Of a stretch of 18,631 nt of DNA, positions 10,327-18,631 are shown piece by piece. The DNA comes from Phoronis ovalis. Its lineage: Eukaryota > Phoronida > Phoronidae. The stretch lies in contig JAOXYB010017664.1 in the NCBI GenBank assembly GCA_028565635.1, forward strand, positions 1 through 18,631. The letters run 5' to 3'. A program made the position numbers and the translations under genes. The notes beneath the pieces were generated by a model. The model was given only the letters and a program-made list of their open reading frames with translations, was not told where the DNA came from and made no database searches. The first letter of the stretch is position 1; the number at the start of each line of letters is the position of its first letter.

Positions 10327-10328
<2 letters not shown>
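8630..10328. other. Gene-free stretch between the mariner-like copies and the first DED gene
   Basis: Apart from the inverted repeat at 9090-9286, I see no feature. Open frames are short, AT-rich and unremarkable. The patch at 9510-9650 is less AT-rich but holds no complete tRNA fold or protein frame. Confidence 0.55.
9090..9286. repeat. Inverted repeat with 22-bp arms, possible short MITE
   Basis: CTACTGTTGATCTC with the next eight bases at 9090-9111 is the reverse complement of 9265-9286 with one mismatch in 22. The arms are separated by about 150 bp of AT-rich DNA. Such arms could be the ends of a 197-bp fold-back element or form a hairpin. No target duplication is clear at the edges. Confidence 0.6.

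Positions 10329-10358
<30 letters not shown>
10329..10358. repeat. (TA)15 microsatellite
   Basis: Thirty bases of uninterrupted TA repeat. It lies about 110 bp upstream of the proposed promoter of the first DED gene. Confidence 0.97.
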
Positions 10359-10363
<5 letters not shown>

Positions 10364-10434
10364 CAATGCAATAATATCAGTCCACAATAAACCAAGCTGC
10401 AAAGGAAAAGTATTTATTGTTGGCTATTATCAGT

Positions 10435-10539
10435 CACGTGATCCAAAAATATAGTGAACCGGTTATATAAACAAATATTTGATCCAAAGATTAGAAGTAC
10501 ATGGTATCTAGAAAGCTTCAGAAACACCATTTTGAATAG
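10435..10539 (+). promoter_or_regulatory. Candidate promoter and non-coding first exon of DED gene 1
   Basis: An E-box CACGTG (10435-10440) and a TATA-like TATATAA (10464-10470) precede a stretch ending in a good donor, GAATAG|GTAAGA, with the exon edge at 10539. Transcription would start near 10495. The matching acceptor is probably the AG at 10938-10939, whose counterpart is also present in DED gene 2. This is inferred from signals alone; RNA reads would settle it. Confidence 0.4.
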
Positions 10540-10909
10540 GTAAGATGAAAACGTGCCTGTGAAAATAACAACAGTTTACAGTTCGATTTGTGTATTCCAA
10601 CGCATACTTTTTAAATTTTTATTGTGTGATTTACTGTTGTTAGTTACACTGGGTTTCTAAATATATAAATTTAATAACAACGGTGCTTTATGTGCATTAT
10701 TAGGTCTTTTTGCATAGGTTAAGATAAAACAATATTATAAGTGTATATTATAAGTGTACATATAAACAGCACATACAAGAAAAAGAGCTATATATACTTC
10801 TTTATTAGTTGCTTTTAAAATGACCTTTGAGTTTGATCTTGTGATATCTTGAGGTGTTCAGTTGTGCTATAATCATATTTCCCTATATCACAGTGTAGAT
10901 TACTGACAA

Positions 10910-10923
10910 ATTTTCACTTTACA
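10910..10923 (+). promoter_or_regulatory. Weak ISRE-like element upstream of DED gene 1
   Basis: The sequence ATTTTCACTTTACA keeps the core TTTCACTTT of the interferon-stimulated response element but differs at two positions of the full consensus. It sits about 170 bp upstream of the ATG, at about the place where the second DED gene has a full match. It may be a degraded or lower-affinity site, or part of the pyrimidine tract before the acceptor at 10939. Confidence 0.25.
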
Positions 10924-11091
10924 AGTAACTGTAGTTTAGGTGTTGCATGGAGAGAACACAAATCAGAAATTAAGGAAAAATAGTCAGTACATTAACGTGT
11001 CAAAATAATTCAGACTAGTATAAGAAAAGAGTACTTCCTTGATTAAACCAGACGACTTTCATTGTATTTCAAGTTATTGGTAATTTGTACT

Positions 11092-11783
11092 ATGGCTGAG
11101 GAACACAAGACAAAAGATGAATATCACTATGAATTAATACTCAAGATTGATGAACAATTAGTATCAAATGACTTCAATGCTGTGAAACATCTAGCCAGAG
11201 CTTACCTTAAGTAAGTAAAATTTATTAGAAGTATGAATTATTCTGAAGCTAAATTTAATACTATAGGTAGACTATAAATAAGTATATATGTAATCTGCAA
11301 AACAGGGTTTTTATCTGTCAGGTATGCCATTTGATCTACCTCTAGTAGTATCCACTCGCAAATCTGCCACTGTGAAAGGCTTTCATATTTTTTGGTCCAT
11401 TTAGAACAACACTGCATGAGCATGTTATTTGAAACATAAAAGTGTCCTTATAAACCTAACATAGTACATGTATTAAGAGAGCCCACTTTTTGATTCTTAT
11501 ATGGTTCACTCACAAAGGGGTCAGCTCATGTTCAAGGGAGGACATATTGGCCATATACAGTATAAATAACCTTGACAAACTATGTTTTTTTAGCCCTGGA
11601 TTAATGGAAAAAATCAAGGATTTTTCTGAATTGGTTCAAGAGCTGGCAAAAAAAGGTTACGAAGTTATCTGGAAAAATGGTGGATACTCAAAACTTATTA
11701 ATATATTTAGCACAGCATCACTGCCAAATGTGGTCAAACTTATCAAACAGTATGAAGACAAAATTAACAAGAGCACCACATGA
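11092..11783 (+). CDS. Single death-effector-domain protein, copy 1, 102 residues, two coding exons
   Basis: Coding exons are 11092-11210 and 11594-11783 (TGA), joined in phase 2 over a GTAAGT...TTTTTTTAG intron. The ATG context is CTATGG and no longer frame leads into it. The whole product is one DED-like six-helix domain: helix 1 YHYELILKIDEQL, helix 2 DFNAVKHLARAYL, then P GLMEKIKDFSELVQELAKKG, which lines up with the helix 2-3 region of caspase-8 and FADD (the IP...IKD...L...L..K pattern), and last helices YSKLINIFSTA and VVKLIKQYEDKI. DEDs join adapters and initiator caspases through DED-DED contacts in the cytosol; with no caspase or second domain, this protein would act as an adapter or a decoy. 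The RxDL motif of helix 6 is missing. An AATAAA follows at 11933. The related gene 5.1 kb downstream shares the exon layout. Another death-fold class (CARD, pyrin) is less likely. Confidence 0.8.
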
Positions 11784-11932
11784 TAGGCCAGTTTGTTTTA
11801 AGTGAATCGCTGCTTCAGAGGTGAATATTAAGTCCTAAAGAATATGGCATACAAGCATTTTTAGAAATAGTGTGAAAGGGAATCTGTTTGGGACAGTACA
11901 TTCCAAGCTTAAAAATTAATTATGGTTATTAA

Positions 11933-11938
11933 AATAAA
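11933..11938 (+). terminator. Poly(A) signal AATAAA of DED gene 1
   Basis: The first AATAAA after the stop codon, 150 bp downstream, in an otherwise plain 3' UTR. Confidence 0.55.
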
Positions 11939-12170
11939 TATTTTATGCTGTTTATAAAGCAATTTGTTTTAATTTATTCATTTAATCAAGATACCATGAA
12001 GTCTATCTCATGGGGAAGTCGATCATTATCTGTTGTAAAGCAGTAATATAAAAAAATCAAATGTTCAAACACTAAACTATACATATCATTCAGCATTTTT
12101 ATGCTAATTCATACCAGAATGAGGCACAGCTATGTCTACTAGTATGTGTTCCAAATTATAAACTATATAG

Positions 12171-12420
12171 CCATATGCTAAGGGCCCGGAGAGAGAGTCG
12201 AATCTCCTAAAGCCAGAGTTCTTTGAAAACCTGAAAATATTAAAAATGCGATCAAAGCATTTCAATTTTGACAAGTTGTACCCTTTTTTCAGAAACAGTA
12301 AATGCCTTACACAATTTAACAAGAATGTCCAATTTGCTCACCCAACTGTTGTTAAGCAACCATTTTGATCAGTGGCATCAAATACTGTTTGGGAAAGAAA
12401 ACAGGACCTGGCTGGTGTAG
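12171..12420 (+). other. Two overlapping exon-like frames, gene unknown
   Basis: One plus-strand frame is open from 12171 to a stop at 12368 (65 codons, containing NLLKPEFFENLKILKMRSKH). A second frame, after a good acceptor CCTTTTTTCAG at 12292, is open to TAG at 12420 (about 41 codons, containing NLTRMSNLLTQLLLSN). Base composition is less AT-rich than around it. Only one, if either, can be real. Minus-strand frames also cover the stretch. No family is recognised, and no partner exon was found. Confidence 0.2.
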
Positions 12421-13309
12421 TTAATTCGCGCAAAACATGTAGGTTAAAACCACAAAAGGAATGAATTTCAAAAATAAAATTGGCTTTACATCTGATACGA
12501 TAGTGGATAGTGAATTTACTGATTGTAGAAAACACCTCGAACTGAAACAAGTATAATAAAGTTGGCTTCAAGAATTAACAACATTGTCCAATACAGGATT
12601 TCATACCAAGTGATAACAAAACTAGTATCTAATTACCAATTCAACATCAAAACTTCACTCCATACAACATTTTACGTATACTTGTAATAATTAATCCATA
12701 TGTCGATTGGTATATAAGCACATGTATTATATACTTTGAAAAAACTCATAGGTACAAAATGAAACAGTAATTATAAAAGTGCATGTTACATGTTTAATTC
12801 ATTAACTTCTTAACAAATGAGTGATGAGGACACATAACTGACTAGCACCATGAAATCTTAAAAAAGTGTAAATGCCAAAAAGAAACATGCACATTTGTAT
12901 AATAATACATCTTTTGAAAGTGCAAAAATATAATATAATTAAAAAGAAGCATTATTTGAGTTATAAAAAAGAAACAAATAAAGGCAAGAATTAAAAGGCA
13001 ACAATGCACAAAACAAGTGACAAAATCTATTATTGCAAATATGTTGATTATGTCTTTAATTAAAATCCAATAGTCATTTAATAGGAACAAAACTGCATTA
13101 AATGAAAATAACTGCTACAAAGAATTATTTAAAGCTATAGGCGAAGTCCAAGGATAAAACATGCAAATATTTTAAAATAGTATCTTCGTTGTTATGTTAA
13201 TTACCCAGAATCCTTATATGTTTTTATTATAATAACAACTAAGTTGTTCCCTGATTTTGTTTCAGTCATTACTGCAAGAAAACAGTCTGCTTGAAGTTAA
13301 AGTCCTATA
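12421..13309. other. Gene-free stretch
   Basis: AT-rich sequence with short, low-complexity frames only, including a phenylalanine-rich minus-strand frame at 12842-13090 that reflects base composition. No repeats, RNA genes or splice-flanked frames are supported. Confidence 0.55.
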
Positions 13310-14300
13310 AACTCTGAACTTGCCCTGCGATAACCCGGGGGTACAGCCATTCAAAGTCACTGTATATATGTGCCCCCTTTTTCAGCTCCTGTATTCACCA
13401 CAGGGTATGATTTTAATGACTCTGAAAACCTTATTTACCATAGGGTACATTTTTGTTGGATATTTACCACAGTGTAAAAAATATTTGAGGGTGTATTTCT
13501 TGGAAAACGCATTAGTGAGAAAAATTAAGGTCCGTAAATTTTCTCATATTTATATATTTACCACAGGGTATATAATTTACAAGTGAATTTTACACGGTAT
13601 CTATTTCGGAAGAGTTATTTACAACAGGGTATATGTTACAGCCACATACTATTCTATTTGTGTTTTCTATCGTGTATCGGCCTAATTGAGTCACCCTATT
13701 CAGATAAAATTAGTCTGCCGTTTCTGATTGGTTGTATGCTCTTATTAGACAAATTGTACTGGCTAGACTCGCCACTTTGAACCTTATATCCGAACAAAAC
13801 GCTTGACCATAAGAAGCTCTATAAGTTGTAAGTTTTGTGTTTGATTATTTGTTATTTAGTACCGAGCTGGAATTGTTAATATTTATATATAGTAGTGGAC
13901 GTTACCTATTTCAGATAGATAGTTACATTCTTTAGTCCTTATAGTGGTGTTTTCTTTAGTTAGCTTATCGTTATTTGTGATGTCCGGGCGCTTCCTGTGA
14001 AAATTACACAATTATATAGATTACTGATGTTAGGAATCTTAGACTAACGCTATTTTGTTATTCTTTTATTTAAGTGAAACGGACATAACAAAACAAGGAA
14101 CAACGAATAAACAGTCGAGTAATCATATGATAGACTTTACGATATATTTAAACGACAAGCGTTCACAGTATATTCATGTTTTTTTATTTACAACCGGATA
14201 TATTTTTGGTGCCCTTTATTTACCACAGGGTCAGGGTTTTTACCCTGGGCCACACACTCCTACCAACTTTTTTGTCAAGTACCCCTCGGGGCGATAACCG
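13310..14300. repeat. Unclassified repeat block with a recurring TTTACCACAGGGTA-like word
   Basis: Variants of TTTACCACAGGGTAT occur at about 13394, 13434, 13464, 13556, 13617, 14188 and 14217, all in the same direction, at irregular spacing. The block is framed by CGATAACCCGGGGGTAC near 13327 and GTACCCCTCGGGGCGATAAC near 14280, which share an inverted GGGGTAC/GTACCCC and a direct CGATAACC. Its middle (13680-13800) is GC-richer and has an inverted CCAAT word. Frames read through it encode the repeat itself (for example TTGYI) and not a recognisable protein. It is probably a mobile or satellite-like element of unknown class. Confidence 0.5.
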
Positions 14301-15999
14301 ATACTTTTTCTGTGTATATAACTATTTGATCTCTAGTGCTCAAAAAGACATGTAAAATGTGGACCATCTGTAACAAAAAAAAATTAAAGCTAAATGATAC
14401 TGTCCCTTTTTCCATGAATAAATTGACACCACCTCATAGCCATTCCATCGTTTGCTGCTCAAAATGTCCTCTTAGTTGCACAGTGTCTGTAGGTGTCTGC
14501 TAATCGCAAAGTTCATTCGTTTTAGGACGGTCATGCTCATTACAAAATTTCTAAATTTTATTTTTATTTTGGCTTTACTTAAGATATTGGTAATAATATT
14601 TCTCAGCAATAAGCAATGAAATGCGATGTTCAGAAATATGGGACATAAATTTTTTTTCAGTAAATAAATGCAGTAATATAATGTTTATTCAAACTAAACA
14701 AACATGAAATTCTCAGGAATATTGAGGGTGCATAAATGTTATGTCGTCATGCAACTTTATGATAACGAAATGTTTTGAAAAAATTCAAACATATTTTGAT
14801 CAATCAAGGTATAGGCAATAGTTGTTATGAAAAGATAACTTTAAAAGTATACACTTTTGGAAAAGTGCCAACATGAAGACTAAAATGTATAAATTAATCA
14901 TACCAATTTTGTTCTGTTGCATAAACTTCGAAAACTTATATCTTTTGAAAAAAGTAAAATTTCAAATATCTGAAATGCAGTTTTGTAGGTATATATGTAA
15001 AGATTTTTTGTTTCTTCAACTTTATAGCTTTAGTGGTTCTTGACTTATTTCTTTTGAATTTTGCATTTCAAAAAGTTTAACATTTTAACCCAAAATGGTA
15101 TCCGTACAAGTCACATGTTCTACTCAAAAAAAAAATAATTACAAACTTAAAAAGTTCAAGTTGAATACTTTCAAAATATGTATACTTTTGTCTTTTTTTC
15201 ATTTAATAGCTAAAATTTAATTTAAAGTTTAAGTATGAATAATTTGTGCCGGAAAAAATATTTGCTACATTAATTGTTAGTACAACGGCCATGGCTATCA
15301 ACAGTATTAAAAAAGAAATTGTAATTTTGCACAAATCGGCACATTTAAACTGCCAATTTCCATTTCCTTGATATATCCACATGCTAATGATATAAGTTTA
15401 TTTTCATAATTATACCTGTATAAAGTTTTGGTGAAAAAAGAAAATTACACATTTAACTAAACTTCTGTGACTTCTTCAAGATAACCAAGTTAAAAAAATT
15501 GTTTACTGTCAAGAAAAACAAAGGCTGTGGTTATTATCTTAGCAACATTATACAGTTATTACATTACACCTGCAGTATTTATATATTCATAAGTTGATCA
15601 GTTATTGATATTTTAAAATAAAATTAACTGATTGTCCTAGAACTGAATATAATGCTTTATCAGACCACAACAAGCTTCATTTGATAATAATAAAAAATAC
15701 TTTTGTCTGTTATCAATAATCATGTGAACAAAACATATTGTGAGAAGGGGACAAAGCCTAAACAAATATTAGCAAAGGTCAAAATATCAGGAAACTTTAT
15801 TTACTATAAGCTGGGACTAATATAACTAATACAGGTACAGTGAAAGCTTGAAATAATTATTATATAAGCTATATTTAATCAAAAGGTGCTATAAATGGAT
15901 GTCTATATTTCATATATTAGGTACAAGACAGCAGTATTCTATGAATCAAAGTTCAAGAAAAAAAGGCTGCTAACAGTTAAAATGTGGCTTTAGTAGTAT
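14301..15999. other. Gene-free stretch upstream of DED gene 2
   Basis: Strongly AT-rich DNA with many A and T runs. I find no exon with good splice signals, no RNA gene and no clear terminal repeats. A TATA-like TATAAA at 15890-15895 could belong to the promoter of the downstream DED gene. Confidence 0.55.
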
Positions 16000-16007
16000 C
16001 TCATGTG

Positions 16008-16021
16008 AGTTTCACTTTCAT
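16008..16021 (+). promoter_or_regulatory. ISRE-type element upstream of DED gene 2
   Basis: AGTTTCACTTTCAT fits the interferon-stimulated response element consensus AGTTTCNNTTTCNY at every fixed position. Such sites bind interferon regulatory factors (IRF) in vertebrates, and IRF genes are known in molluscs and other invertebrates. It is about 200 bp upstream of the ATG and 60 bp before an acceptor at 16080, so it may be in the promoter or in a 5' UTR intron. A match of this length is uncommon by chance but not proof of function. Confidence 0.45.
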
Positions 16022-16220
16022 ATCATACTACAGGTCAGTACTGATGTATTTCTTGGAAATTAATTTTTCCAGTATTTCAGGTGATTGGAGAGTCACCAAA
16101 TCAGAAAAGAAAGCCTGTCACAATAAAATGTCAAAATAATTCAGACCACAAGGAAAGGGCACCTATTTGATTGAAGAAAGAATAGTTTTGTTGTGTTTTA
16201 ATTTCTAGGTAATCTGAAAT

Positions 16221-17728
16221 ATGGCTGGGAAATCCCTTGAGCAACAAAAGACAGCAGATGAATATCACTGCGAGTTAATCTATAAGATTGAACAACAGTT
16301 AACAGATGAAAAGTTCAGGGAAGTGAAACAATTATTAGGTGAAGCACACATTAAGTAAGCAATTTTTACTAAAAGTTGAGCATTTAAAAGTATATGATTT
16401 AGACTGATCAAACAAAATCAAATTAGACCCACATGCACTATATATAAAAATAACGCAACTATAATAATCTTTGAATGATCATGGACATTGGTACTTCTCT
16501 AATGGTAGGAAATTGGTTTCCAAAATGTTTCATCCAGTACCAGAATTTACAATCACTGATATTGTGGACAAGGGGTTACATTTTCTAAATAGGAATTTAA
16601 GAATGGTATAATAACTTGTAAAACCATTTTGAAAACTGACCTTACTAACCTAACATAATAAGGGAGGCCTCATATATAGATACAATAGCATTAAATTACT
16701 AATTCTTTTTTAGTCCTAGACCATTGGAAAGAATTAAGAACTTTTCTGAATTAGCTAGTGAGCTGGTAAAAATAGGTGTAATTGCTGTTGGCGAGTATTC
16801 GAAACTTAACGACGCCTTAACTACAACAAAATCAACAAAAGCGATTGAGCTAATCGAAGAGTATAGAAAGAAAATTAAAGAAACATCAGGTACAAAAATA
16901 AGCATTGTATATATACAACAAACAATTTGTAGCTGTAATATATGATATCATACAGTATAGCATGGAATCTAAATCATAATTACAACAGCCACCTAGTCAC
17001 TGTTAAGTGGTAGTAAATTATTGTGATTTAATAGTATAATTACAGAAAAAGAGTTAAGTAGCAGGTTGTTGACATGTTTGTACGCAGACATCTATTTCAT
17101 AATTTTGTACTCATCATAACTCTATGCCAGCTTTGGCTGAGTGTCTTTAACCTTTCACTGCCTAATTTCCAAATTTGTTGTTACTCTCAGTGCCGAATTT
17201 CCCGGAGAGAATCCATGGATTTCGACACCCTATTTATAATTGAAAATATAGATAGGAAAAAGTGCTCAAATCTATCGGGCATAGGGTCATAGTCATCATC
17301 AGAATCTGAGTAAAATCACTTATTTCCTCCTCAGAATCGCTATCAGCAATGATAGCCACAGCTTCATAAAGAAATACATTCTTTTTACTTGCCATTCTGA
17401 CGTCACAACTGGAAAGAATTCACAACTTTCACTCAAAAAATGCAGCTAAACTTGTACAGCAACATACATCAAACAGCGCTACAGATGATGGCCTTGACCT
17501 ACATGGCTAGGTTAGTTAAAAACGTATAGGGGAGACATCTCGTGGTTGTAGAGCGAACTGAACATTGAGTACATCTTTGATGGCAATCCCCGCCTACGGC
17601 AGTGACCCACGCAGGCGGGACTTCCCGCCTACGGCAGTGAAAGGGTTAAAGCCCAACGTTATGTCTGTGACTAACATGAACTTTTTTTTCCAGGTAACAG
17701 TTGCAGAGAAGAGAAGTTATACGACTAA
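16221..17728 (+). CDS. Single death-effector-domain protein, copy 2, 114 residues, three coding exons
   Basis: Exons are 16221-16354, 16714-16889 and 17694-17728 (TAA), all GT-AG. The first coding intron is in phase 2 at the same protein position as in copy 1. The DED-like fold covers residues about 12-104: DEYHCELIYKIEQQL, FREVKQLLGEAHI, then PRPLERIKNFSELASELVKI, YSKLNDALTT and KAIELIEEYRKKIKE. Its order and hydrophobic pattern follow copy 1 and the DEDs of caspase-8 and FADD; the RxDL motif is again missing. The short third exon adds a 12-residue charged tail ending in EEKLYD. If the 16889 donor is not used, the frame runs on to a stop at 16945, giving a different tail, so two isoforms are possible. 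A piggyBac-type insertion lies in the second intron. The role is expected to be adapter or inhibitor in death or immune signalling; partners are unknown. Confidence 0.78.
17187..17395 (-). pseudogene. N-terminal remnant of a piggyBac-type transposase
   Basis: ATG at 17395 (minus strand) opens MASKKNVFLYEAVAIIADSD, then SEEEISDF; after a one-base frame slip near 17310 the peptide continues DSDDDYDP and a short tail to a stop at 17187. piggyBac transposases commonly begin with such an acidic D/S/E-rich stretch. A perfect TGACGTCA (17398-17405) lies three bases upstream of the ATG. The catalytic core is missing. Confidence 0.65.
17589..17640. repeat. Subterminal repeats of the piggyBac-type element
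   Basis: CCCGCCTACGGCAGTGA occurs at 17589-17605 and again at 17624-17640, and a partly inverted piece, GCAGGCGGGA, lies between them. Direct and inverted copies just inside the end are a known feature of piggyBac ends, where they help transposase binding. The piece GGGACTTCCC (17617-17626) also fits the NF-kB site consensus. Confidence 0.8.
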
Positions 17729-17747
17729 TTTTAGCTAAAACATGATC

Positions 17748-17753
17748 AATAAA
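17748..17753 (+). terminator. Poly(A) signal AATAAA of DED gene 2
   Basis: It lies 20 bp after the TAA of the third exon, which supports that exon as the true 3' end of the gene. Confidence 0.6.
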
Positions 17754-18386
17754 AGCTCAATTTTAGCTTAATGTACTTAATTAATAATTCGAAAACATTT
17801 TTACCCTCTGGATGCATAGTCAGCAATTCTGAATCCTTATGACAATTGAATGGTTTGAAAGAACAGAAATTCTTAATCCTTTGCAATTGGGCATATATAC
17901 TGTCAGCAGCGATTAGTCTCCGCCAAACTTCTCAGATGTAATAAAGCAACAACACGAATAAACAATAATAATAAGAATGACAGAAAATAACAGAATGCCT
18001 GCAAGTTTAACACTGAGCATGTTAAACATAATTTCATCTAGCAAAGAAAAATAAAATGTTTGAAAATGAAAAAAAAAGAGATAAAAACGACTTATGCCAA
18101 GGTTCTAGGGCTAACTGTTATTCCTGAAGAAAGTTTAGTAATAAAGTGAAATGCTGGTTTTAGTCTTTAGCCTTTTTATTTTTTCATTCACTTGTTAATA
18201 AATTGTCTTTTTTTCTTCCAAATCTCTATCTGGCATAGAGGACCAATAGCAGCCTTTGAGGACTTGAGATCCATTGTCTCTGCCTGGCCATGGGAACTAC
18301 TTTTATTTTAAAGTGGATTTACTTTCAAATAAAATGAAACAAACCATTCTTAAACAGCCTTTTTATCAAAAAGATTCTTTCCAACC
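17754..18386. other. Gene-free 3' flank
   Basis: AT-rich DNA. At 18219-18311 a plus-strand frame of 30 codons with tryptophans (IWHRGPIAAFEDLRS) follows a pyrimidine tract, but no AG acceptor is in the right place and no family is recognised; it may be repeat debris. Nothing else is supported. Confidence 0.5.
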
Positions 18387-18590
18387 TACAGTAAGGCATC
18401 AAAAAAGTCGGCACTTAATGGATTGACATCCGAAGTTTAAAACAGATATTTATCGCTAATGTTATGATAGATATAAAATGCATATGACAGATCATAGATA
18501 TAATGATTAACGCGTAATATTGTGTTGAGTGTATGTAAGCCTCTACACGTAAGAACAAATGCAAAGTGCCGACTTTTTTGATACCTTGAC
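18387..18590. mobile_element. Short inverted-repeat element (MITE), about 200 bp
   Basis: Arms at 18393-18416 and 18564-18587 are inverted copies with one mismatch in 24, sharing the core TCAAAAAAGTCGGCACTT. A TA precedes the left end, followed by CAGTAAGG; the right end, read outward-in, begins TGTCAAGG, a near match. The form suits a Tc1/mariner-type non-autonomous element, but the right-hand TA is not evident. It has no coding capacity. Confidence 0.7.
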
Positions 18591-18631
18591 AATGGCTTCA
18601 GAAGGCTTCTACCAAGACTCTGATATATATA

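Larger units (their letters stand above)
17147..17649. mobile_element. piggyBac-type internally deleted element, 503 bp, in an intron
   Basis: TTAA target sites stand at both edges (17147-17150 and 17646-17649). Directly inside are inverted ends CCTTTCACTGCC on the left and the complement of CCCTTTCACTGCC on the right, one base longer. TTAA duplication with a CCC-start end is diagnostic of the piggyBac superfamily. The minus strand keeps the start of a transposase (17395 downward), but the core with the DDD catalytic residues is absent, so it can move only with help from an intact relative. The insertion is in intron 2 of DED gene 2, minus-strand relative to the gene. Confidence 0.88.

Noticed and set aside
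12842-13090. 82-codon phenylalanine-rich minus-strand frame
   Set aside because: The residues reflect A and T runs; no signal for transcription or splicing and no family match.
16227-16236. GGGAAATCCC, an NF-kB-like word in the first coding exon of DED copy 2
   Set aside because: It fits the consensus but lies in codons 3-6 of the coding sequence and has no counterpart in copy 1, so chance is the simpler reading.
16699-16905. 68-codon minus-strand open frame
   Set aside because: It is antisense to the second coding exon of DED copy 2.
18219-18311. 30-codon plus-strand frame with three tryptophans
   Set aside because: It has no AG acceptor at its start and no partner exon; too short to support as a gene.

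Overview
The window is nuclear DNA from an invertebrate animal. It is AT-rich, the genes are split by GT-AG introns with pyrimidine-rich acceptors, AATAAA signals follow two of the genes, and much of the rest is decayed transposon sequence. Gene content (RTEL1 and death-effector-domain genes) fits Metazoa. A mollusc or another lophotrochozoan is my guess, but nothing here proves the phylum.

Layout. (1) Positions 1-2795 hold the last five exons of an RTEL1-type helicase gene on the + strand: one harmonin-like domain, a polar linker, and a C-terminal cysteine-rich RING-like domain; the helicase part lies left of the window. (2) Positions 3138-5913 are bounded by a 15-bp perfect inverted repeat and look like an old composite mobile element. 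Inside are a LINE reverse-transcriptase tail, pieces of an SGNH/GDSL-type reading frame, a broken unknown reading frame and exon-like segments on the minus strand. (3) Positions 5914-10430 have no gene I can support, but contain a mariner-like short element (7541-8100), a second inverted copy of its end (8549-8629) and a hairpin-type inverted repeat (9090-9286). (4) Positions 10435-11940 and about 16000-17755 are two related genes on the + strand, each encoding a small protein that is essentially one death-effector domain (DED). They share exon layout, intron phase and part of the 5' UTR, so they are a tandem duplication. (5) Between them, 13310-14300 is a repeat-rich block with many copies of a TTTACCACAGGGTA-like word. 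(6) The second DED gene carries a 503-bp piggyBac-type element, with a remnant transposase start, in its second intron. (7) A short inverted-repeat element closes the window (18389-18590).

How it fits together. RTEL1 is a housekeeping DNA helicase for telomeres and replication. The two DED genes are probably adapters or inhibitors in death or innate immune signalling, since DEDs act by binding other DEDs. Upstream of the second DED gene is a sequence fitting the vertebrate ISRE consensus, and a weaker version lies at the equivalent place in the first, so interferon-regulatory-factor-type control is a testable idea. The DED pair is the most interesting part of the window. Coordinates of spliced genes span from first to last coding base; exon limits are given in the text.
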